Shown here: positions 57,819 to 64,000 of the stretch, piece by piece
Position numbering within the stretch: the first letter of the stretch is position 1
Layout of the letters: each line of letters begins with the position of its first letter
Assembly (NCBI GenBank): GCA_013420905.1
Contig: JAAXNY010000010.1
Location: 186,001-250,000 of the forward strand
Direction of reading: 5' to 3'
Origin: Collybia mongolica
Taxonomy: Eukaryota; Basidiomycota; Agaricomycetes; Agaricales; Clitocybaceae
DNA: 64,000 nt
The notes under the pieces: generated by a model
Database searches by the model: none
The model's input: only the letters and a program-made list of their open reading frames with translations
What the model was told of the DNA's origin: nothing
Translations under genes and position numbers: made by a program

Positions 57819-58877
57819 TCATCCTTCATAGGTACATCTATGTCCTACTACTAGAATTTCACTTGCACATAATGTAGACTTATATCCTGAAAAGGTTCCC
57901 CCAGAATACTTCATTCTCTGTACAATGCAATTTACATTTTGCATATGTTCCCAGAAGAAGCGTCTAACACCTGGAGCACCAGGTAGCTCTTCTTCTGTTC
58001 CATCTGGTAGTTTGTAGCATGTTGCTGGACCATGCACAGGTACATCATCAATGTAGGGTATTGTGACATGTGGTACCTCATCTTGTAGAATGTATGTAAC
58101 ATCATCATGAAATATTGGAATGGAATTTGTCCATCCCATAGGGAGTGTTACTAATCTCAGCGCACCAAATGGTGTTTGGAATGTCATTAGATCGCGTGAT
58201 GCTTCTGCTAAAGGCCTCTCATCATATCCTACATACAGATCCATCATTCCACCACAAGCATGCCCTGCAAAATGCTCTGCTAGTTCTTCGGTAGCAGGTG
58301 GTAAACCCAAGTGCACTATTGTAACTGCATTTAGCAGCTCTAGACTATGTACAATTCTAGGTTTCTTTCCTGGACCTTTCTTTAATATGGTAAACCATCT
58401 AGACCTATATGATGAATTGGACCTTTCATAGACCCCCACATCAATTTTAGTTTTAATGATTTTACAAACATCTTCATAGATTCCTGGTGGGATTCTAATA
58501 TTCCTCTCTGTCCACAGTGTATGTGGGACTACTGGTATTTTGACGGGAGGAAAATATTCCTCCTTAAAGCTACCATGCTCACTATCATGCCACACAAAGC
58601 CATTGTTATGTTTACACATAGAGTTGTGGATTATATCCATCTCTTTAGGTTTTAAGAAGTTCTCTTCTTTGTGTACTCTTTGGAAATCCATGCGCCTTTC
58701 CTCAGTATACCTTCCAGTTGGTTTAAATGGAGGTGGGTTAGGCATTAGAGCTGGTAGAGCTGCTAAAGGGTCACCCTTTATATCTCTGATAATTCTAAAT
58801 TTATCAGGCAGATCTGCCAGTGTTGGTTTTATTTTCAAATGTACTGGTTTATACTTCTTTCCTACTAGCTGATCCAT
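57819..58877 (-). pseudogene. reverse transcriptase of the gypsy element
   Basis: 352 open codons. The region shows the entry motif IPPGIYEDVCKIIKTKIDVG, SRWFTILKKGPGKKPRIVHS, FQTPFGALRLVTLPMGWTNS and the catalytic YIDD at 275-278, all in order. The YxDD box is intact, but the frame stops at 57819 just after VVGHRCTYEG. It is separated by one TAG from the upstream open stretch (58941-59147). Confidence 0.88.
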
Positions 58878-59279
58878 GGACTCAATATTACACTTATTAC
58901 CTGCTACTGTTCCAAGACTGCACTTGTTAGTTCCAATTTGCTACTGCTTTAATTTACTTAAAGTCTTATCGAGCATGGGCTGTTCTTGAGCATATGTCAT
59001 AGGTATAGTGGGTGTACTTGTCTGGTCCCTTCTGTTCTGCTTGTAGTTTATTACTGGTCCATCATGCTTATCTACTGAAGCCAAGTATGTGGCTAGTAAT
59101 TTGCATTCAGGTACTGTACTATTCATGTTTACATCACTTCTAGACAAAAAGACATCTCTAAGTTCTTTGTGACCGAAATTCTGCTTATCAGTAGGATGTC
59201 TACATATAACCCGTTATAATAAAGTTTCTGTTCTCATCTTCAGCAATTTCTATGGCTAGCTCTCCTTGATCACTTTGGA

Positions 59280-60010
59280 TTAATTCATTGAAGGCCAAAA
59301 ATCCTGTTCCAGTTGCCTTTTCAAAAGCTTAGGTGGTGATCCTTTTGCATGGGTAGGGATAGTACACCTTTGTCCCGTGTTAGGGTCTGTGATAGTGACT
59401 ACTTGTCCCCCATCTCTAGCATTTTTGATCTGACTTTCCATGAGCATATCAAATGGTCTCCCTAGTAATACTTTGTATGCGTATGAATTTATGATATGTA
59501 CTTGGAGGTAAATGGCCATGTCATTAAACAAGAAAGGGACATTGTGCACTAGTCCCACTGTTTTCTCTACTTGTTTATTAGCACTCTGCATGTGTATGAC
59601 AATGTCTGGATCCCACAAAATGTCCAAGTCTAAAGCCGTTTGCTTAGCCATTGATACTATTTGGGATCCCCCATCTAATAATGATTCCTCCGTTCCTACC
59701 CCATTTATTACTGGATATACTGTGTGCAAAGATGCCAACTCTTTTGCTACATACAACTGCTTGGGTTCTTCCCCAACTGGTAAAGACTCTAAATATTGTA
59801 GGACTGGGTCTCCACATATTATAGATCCCTTGGGTATTCCACTGCGGTCATACTCCAAGATGAAGAAAGACTGGAATGGGATTGACTCTACTGGTAGCGC
59901 GTCATGCCATAGGTAGTTATCATCAAGTTCCCAGTCCCTCCCAAAGAGTAAGGCATCTTCCTCATCTGTTTCATTTATTTGCATGTTAGCATCCCTTTGG
60001 GTGAGGGATT
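59280..60010 (-). pseudogene. aspartic protease region of the gypsy element
   Basis: Retropepsin-like: TVYPVINGVGTEESLLDGGS with the catalytic-site block LLDGGSQIVSM (DGG where D(S/T)G is usual), then VHNVPFLFNDMAIYLQVHII and VLLGRPFDMLMES. Its upstream continuation lies beyond the Tc1 insertion at 61623-62101. Removing the transposon and one TA keeps the frame across the join. A stop at 59280 ends it. Confidence 0.82.
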
Positions 60011-60012
60011 TA

Positions 60013-60223
60013 CAGTGGCTCAAAAAACTGCCCCAATGTTTGTACATTTTTGAAAGATCAATATGGTATGAAGTGCTGACATAAGCAGGGGACCTGGGGT
60101 AATTATGTAAGATACTATGACATTGTGGCTTTCCAATGGACCCTGGATCATGTGATTTGGATCAATATCCATTAAGCTATAAGCCAAACAAAATGGCTAC
60201 TTATTGGGGCAGTTTTTTGACCC
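60013..60223 (+). repeat. left terminal inverted repeat of the Tc1 element
   Basis: 211 bp beginning cagtggctcaaaaaactgcc, nearly identical to the reverse complement of 61410-61620. Flanked on the outside by TA (60011-60012). Its inner end carries an inverted copy of the outer 'tcaaaaaactgccccaat' motif. Confidence 0.95.
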
Positions 60224-60373
60224 TTATCTTATTTTCCATTATTCTGGCATTTATGATCCAATGCAAGAACATTATGGACTGTGGGAAGAATAAACAATGT
60301 CATGTGACTTTATTTGTATCAATTTGACATGTTGGAATTGGTTCAATCATCTTCTTGACCTCTTACCACCATC

Positions 60374-61393
60374 ATGAAAGCCATTTCTACTGCTCAGCAC
60401 AATACTGTTGTTTCTCTCCTCAATGAGGGCTATTCTCAGCATCAAATCAAGGAGAAAACTGGTCTAGGGAAGGGTACCATCAGTAGGATCAGCAAAGATG
60501 TGGATGGAAACAAAGAAAACAACCTTGGTGGCCGCCCCTCCAAGCTGTCTGTTCGTGACAAACAGTCAATTATTCGTCAAATCAAGTCAGGGAAGCTTGA
60601 TAATGCAGTTCAGGCTACCCAATTCATCAATGGCATCATCCCCAATCCTGTCACACCCCAGACAGTCAGAAATGCACTCAAGGAAAATCAATTTTATGCT
60701 GCTACAAAGAGGAAAGCTCCTCTTCTCAAACGAGCCCATCGCATCTGGCGTCTCCAGTTTGCAAAATATCATGAAAGCTGGACTGTGGAGGACTGGAAAA
60801 GGGTTCTATGGACAGATGAGACCAAAATCAATAGGATTGGGTCAGATGGAAAGGTTTATGTCTGGAAACAAAGGGGAGAACCACCATCTGATAGAACAAC
60901 ATCACCTACTGTCAAACATGGAGGAGGAGGAAACCTCATGGTATGGGGTTGTATGGGGTGGAATGGAGTGGGAAAGCTCATAGAGGTGCAGGGGAACATG
61001 GACAAGGTTCAATACTGTGAAATTTTGGAGAGTGGAGTTCAGGAAAGTTTTGAGAAGTTGGAAATGGTGGATGGCAAGCGCTACTTTCAGCAAGATAACG
61101 ACCCCAAACACACATCTGGACTGGCCACACAGTGGTTTGAAGACAACAACATTCAAGTCCTTGGCTGGCCTGCCCAATCCCCTGACATGAATCCAATAGA
61201 ACACCTTTGGGAACATCTCAAGCGCCGTCTTAAAGAATATCCGACACCACCCAAAGGAGTACATGAGTTGTGGGATAGATTGGCTGAAGAGTGGGGTGAA
61301 ATTCCACCAGAGGTATGCCAAAACCTGATAGAAAGTATGCCCAGGTGGATACAAGCAGTTATAAAGGCAAAAGGTGGTCATACAAAGTATTAG
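60374..61393 (+). CDS. Tc1-family transposase (DD34E)
   Basis: 339 aa without introns. The N-terminal helix-turn-helix (NEGYSQHQIKEKTGLGKGTI) and a GRPSKLS linker bind the transposon ends. The catalytic core has D148 (WTDETK), D241 (QQDNDPKHTS) and E276 (SPDMNPIEHLWE), with 34 residues between the second Asp and the Glu, the Tc1 signature. GGGGNLMVWGCM and WPAQSPDMNP are also typical. It cuts the element out and inserts it at TA sites in the nucleus. All catalytic residues are present and no stop interrupts the frame, so it may be active. Codon use is AT-richer than the host genes. Confidence 0.95.
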   Translation: MKAISTAQHNTVVSLLNEGYSQHQIKEKTGLGKGTISRISKDVDGNKENNLGGRPSKLSVRDKQSIIRQIKSGKLDNAVQATQFINGIIPNPVTPQTVRNALKENQFYAATKRKAPLLKRAHRIWRLQFAKYHESWTVEDWKRVLWTDETKINRIGSDGKVYVWKQRGEPPSDRTTSPTVKHGGGGNLMVWGCMGWNGVGKLIEVQGNMDKVQYCEILESGVQESFEKLEMVDGKRYFQQDNDPKHTSGLATQWFEDNNIQVLGWPAQSPDMNPIEHLWEHLKRRLKEYPTPPKGVHELWDRLAEEWGEIPPEVCQNLIESMPRWIQAVIKAKGGHTKY

Positions 61394-61409
61394 ATAGAAA
61401 ATTAATAGA

Positions 61410-61620
61410 GGGTCAAAAAACTGCCCCAATGAGTAATCATTTTGTTTGGCCTATAGCTTAATGGGTTTTGATCCAAATCACATGATCCAGGGTTCATTGG
61501 AAAGCCACGATGTCATAGTATCTTACATAATTACCCCAGGTCCCCTGCTTATGTCAGCACTTCATACCATATTGATCTTTCAAAAATGTACAAACATTGG
61601 GGCAGTTTTTTGAGCCACTG
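61410..61620 (-). repeat. right terminal inverted repeat of the Tc1 element
   Basis: Inverted partner of 60013-60223, ending cagttttttgagccactg followed by TA (61621-61622). The inner end 'gggtcaaaaaactgcccc' is again a copy of the outer motif. Confidence 0.95.
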
Positions 61621-61622
61621 TA

Positions 61623-62101
61623 TGTCTGGCAGTTACAATACTCTTTATTCTGTCTCTAATGGTTTTTGACGAGCCCATTAACTCTCCTGTAGTCAATGTG
61701 ATAGGGTTGTCTAACACTTTTGCAATTATATTGCCACTTTTTATTTTTACTTCTATCAGGGACTTAGTTTCATAAGTTGGACTGCACTTGGTATTTAAAA
61801 TAGGTAGTGGATCAACTGGTTCAGGGTTGCTTTCTGTTCTCCGGGGTATGTAGGGTACTGCAGGCACATCAATGTAGGGCAATTCTTTTTGTACAGATGA
61901 CTTTGCTGATGGTTCAATGATTTTCACTTTCTTTTTCCTAGGAGGCAGCACTACTGGCTCCTCCTTGCTACTACTCTGACTACTTTCTGGATTGTTATTT
62001 ATACTTTCTTGATGACTATTTCTATTTTTACTCAGGTCCTCAGGCTGTCTCTTGGAACGTGACCTAGTCATAGGTCTAGCGTGTTCCTTAGCCTCCTTCA
62101 T
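61623..62101 (-). pseudogene. gag-pol linker region of the gypsy element (5' of the Tc1 insertion)
   Basis: Basic, Ser/Pro-rich start (TRSRSKRQPEDLSK) and PPRKKKVKIIEPSAKSS, then DVPAVPYIPRR and the LTTGELMGSSKTIRDRIKSI block. In related agaricomycete elements such a block precedes the protease. The open frame runs into the Tc1 end at 61620. Confidence 0.75.
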
Positions 62102-62106
62102 CAGAC

Positions 62107-63349
62107 CTAATTGAAACCCGACTCTTTAACCTTGTTTTGGTTATTGAGCTCTGCCACCTGCCCTAATAAAGTACTCATTTGTGCTTGTAAGGCTACTATG
62201 TCAGGATTTGGTGCACTCTTTGCAGTAGTATTATAGTTATTGTTTATATAATCTTGTTTCTGCATCTGAGGCAATACTGGCAGTGCAGTTTGCATGCTCT
62301 GTTGTCCTAACATTTGTTGTGCTTGAAATTGGGCCATTTGTGCTATTAGAGCTTTCAAGGTTCCAATGTCATTCTTACTGTCTACTGCACTATGTGACTG
62401 ATGCATAACTGATAATACTCCTGGAGTGGGCCCTTCTGTAACATCTCCATAATAAAGGGTGGCTACCTTCTTTGAATGGAAGTGTTCCACTTTATCTTTC
62501 AATGATACTGTTTCTGGTTCTCTTGGAATATACAATCCATCTGGTAGGCATACTCCTCCATTTGCATTGGTCTTTATTTTTCTTTCTTTGAAATGTTTTT
62601 GTTTCTTGGGACAGGCCATGATGAAGTGTCCGGGTGTAAAACAGTAGTGACATTTATACACATTTGGTCTTTGCAGTTGTCCTTCTTTAGGCTTTCTGTA
62701 CTGATTCTGATAATAGGTGGCCTGACTCCCAAGAGCTTAATAGATTCTGCTTTAAATTCACACTTTAGCTTTTTCAGCACGGCCTCATTGGTTACTCCAA
62801 TACATGGGTTGATGTGACACACCGCTTCTAACTAGGCTACTGATCCTTCTACTTGATTGAGTGCTTCTGGATAACTAGAGATCAACTCTGTTTTGAAATC
62901 CATCCAAGTGCCTGTTTTATAGTGGTCTAATGCTCTCCACTCATTCTCCAATTGTAGGTCTGCGTACTTTTCTAACATTAACTTCTTTTCTTCATCATTT
63001 GTAATGTTACACTCCTTCCATAGGACTTCCATGCACTCCAGAAACCAGATTAAGCCTGTGGGCTCCTTTCCTTTGAATACTGGTGCATCACGGATGCCTG
63101 GTTGGGGCATATATTTACAAGGGGGTTCAGTCATGATTACTGAATGGTTCTGAGTAGCTAACAAGTTCAGGTTTATTACTGGGTTTACTACAGACAATCT
63201 TCTGCGCACTACTGGTCTACTAGTAGTTGATATGTTTCCTAAAGGCTCTGGAGTTCTAAATACTTGCCTTGGTCCTGAAGATCCAAAGGCTGGTTGTGAA
63301 GATCCTCGTGTGCGCACGTGTCTAGGAGGTAGTAATGGCTCTGTTACTC
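62107..63349 (-). pseudogene. gag of the gypsy element, with CCHC zinc knuckle
   Basis: Three open pieces. 62832-63349 includes YMPQPGIRDAPVFKGKEPTG and WKECNITNDEEKKLMLEKYA, typical of gag of these elements. A stop follows, then 62574-62822. The 62107-62661 piece has the nucleic-acid-binding knuckle CHYCFTPGHFIMAC (C-x2-C-x4-H-x4-C) at about 62611-62652 and GGVCLPDGLYIPRE. At least one stop and one frame change break it. Confidence 0.82.
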
Positions 63350-63350
63350 A

Positions 63351-63525
63351 AGGTCTTTACACTAAGCCACATAACCCATGCAGACTCCATGCGGACACAT
63401 GGACTCCACACGGACTCATTTGGCAGGATGCTCAGTCAGATGATAGTCCGTGTCAATCCACATGATTTCACGCAGACACACGGACAAGCATGGCCAGACA
63501 GCTGGTAGAGTCCACACGGCCAGAT
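63351..63525 (+). repeat. ~175-bp dispersed repeat, copy 4
   Basis: Starts aggtctttacactaagccac and ends near acacggccagatgctga, followed by ctaatattat. It keeps several CpG sites (acacgg, tccgtg) that are TG/CA in copies 1-3. It abuts the start of the gypsy gag region. Confidence 0.9.
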
Positions 63526-63655
63526 GCTGACTAATATTATTTCCATCACTTCTTGACTTGTTACCATGACGTGCACAGCCACCGTCGTTCTACGCACCCT
63601 GCTGCCCTAGATCACCCCCGATAACACTCTACCAACCAAGCCCCATGCCTCTGAC

Positions 63656-64000
63656 ATGGGCAAAGACAATCCACCCAGCCAATCCCAGCAATCGGCAGAA
63701 CGCGCCTCAAAACCGCCAGACATTCGCGACTATCTTCGTGGGTCCTCCTCCCCTGCTCCATCCAGGAGCACAACTCCTCAGAGACCCCCAGGCCTCCCTA
63801 CTATTGCACAACGGGTCTTCTTTCAACCACCCACGCCTGCACCTGCATCGGAGGCGGATTCCTCCACCCCGATGGACACTGCGGCAGACGACGACACCAT
63901 TACACTGTTGTCCGCCAAAGGCAAAGCCCCAGCCCCACCCCCCCAGGACCAAGAGGAAACCTTGGAGGGGGTGGAGATGAACTCCTTCCAGGAGAGCTTT
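63656..64000 (+). CDS. N-terminal part of an unknown Pro/Ser-rich protein (runs off the window)
   Basis: An open frame from ATG 63656 (MGKDNPPSQSQQSAERASKP) to the window end, 115 codons without a stop, in GC-rich DNA that differs sharply from the AT-rich repeats before it. The sequence is rich in Pro, Ser and Thr with RDYLRGSSSPAPS and later an acidic, Glu-rich end; it looks disordered. Such leaders occur in regulatory proteins and in first ORFs of fungal retroelements; the repeat-rich setting slightly favours the latter. No domain is visible, and the start is the first ATG in frame. Confidence 0.5.
   Translation, partial: MGKDNPPSQSQQSAERASKPPDIRDYLRGSSSPAPSRSTTPQRPPGLPTIAQRVFFQPPTPAPASEADSSTPMDTAADDDTITLLSAKGKAPAPPPQDQEETLEGVEMNSFQESF

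Larger units (their letters stand above)
60013..61620 (+). mobile_element. Tc1/mariner-superfamily DNA transposon, apparently intact
   Basis: 1,608 bp bounded by TA target duplications (60011-60012 and 61621-61622), with 211-bp inverted repeats that differ at only about ten positions. It has one uninterrupted transposase gene. It sits inside the coding region of the gypsy element, so it arrived later. Intact gene and near-identical ends suggest a recent insertion. Confidence 0.95.
57130..63350 (-). mobile_element. Ty3/gypsy-type LTR retrotransposon, degenerate, carrying a nested Tc1 element
   Basis: Read on the minus strand the order is gag (with CCHC zinc knuckle), a basic/Pro-Ser linker, aspartic protease, reverse transcriptase and the start of RNase H, the order of Ty3/gypsy elements in agaricomycetes. 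Several in-frame stops break it (after 62832, 59280, near 58938, at 57819, and many below 57819). No integrase or LTR could be recognised, so it is truncated or too decayed. A Tc1 transposon is inserted at 60013-61620. The 5' end abuts copy 4 of the ~175-bp repeat. Confidence 0.85.

Noticed and set aside
60902..61429. 175-aa minus-strand ORF
   Set aside because: Antisense to the Tc1 transposase.
1..64000. CRISPR arrays, rRNA and functional tRNA genes
   Set aside because: None seen; tRNA-like motifs at 53.6, 54.45 and 55.3 kb lack a complete cloverleaf by eye, and the genome is eukaryotic.

Overview
The window looks like nuclear DNA from a mushroom-forming basidiomycete (Agaricomycetes). Genes are cut by many short introns (about 45-100 nt, GT...AG with CTRAC-like branch sites). 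Gene types point the same way: a Cop-type sesquiterpene synthase, large basidiomycete 7-TM families, a kelch-MYND protein and a Ty3/gypsy element of agaricomycete type. No bacterial features, rRNA, functional tRNA or CRISPR were seen. All gene models were spliced by eye from frame, splice sites and family knowledge.

Layout. 0-11 kb: tail of a fucose-permease-like MFS carrier, a small secreted protein, an FAD monooxygenase, a TOK-type two-pore K+ channel (with a decayed copy of its own 3' end beside it) and a DUF6534-type membrane protein. 11-22.3 kb: a compact terpenoid cluster with a cupin protein, a sesquiterpene synthase, two P450s and an O-methyltransferase. The last four form two head-to-head pairs (synthase/P450-1 and P450-2/methyltransferase), each sharing one intergenic promoter region. 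23.8-30 kb: four tandem paralogous 7-TM genes with the same introns, including a 15-nt exon. 30.6-37.5 kb: the HEAT-repeat AP-1 accessory protein gene LAA1 (HEATR5 family). 37.5-39.8 kb: a kelch-repeat/MYND pseudogene. 40-50.8 kb: an F-box-like orphan, a polysaccharide deacetylase, a 731-aa orphan membrane protein, a secreted type-B carboxylesterase and a monocarboxylate-type MFS carrier.

51-63.5 kb is AT-rich, CpG-poor repeat DNA. It holds a broken Ty3/gypsy retrotransposon (minus strand). An apparently intact Tc1-type transposon with 211-bp inverted repeats is inserted in its coding region. At least four copies of a ~175-bp repeat and a ~700-bp inverted duplication with tRNA-like promoter boxes are also present. 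GC-rich sequence returns at ~63.56 kb with the start of an ORF running off the end.

Functional reading (inference): the synthase makes a sesquiterpene from farnesyl diphosphate, the two P450s oxidise it and the methyltransferase may cap a hydroxyl. The nearby FAD monooxygenase, cupin and transporters are weaker candidates for the same pathway.
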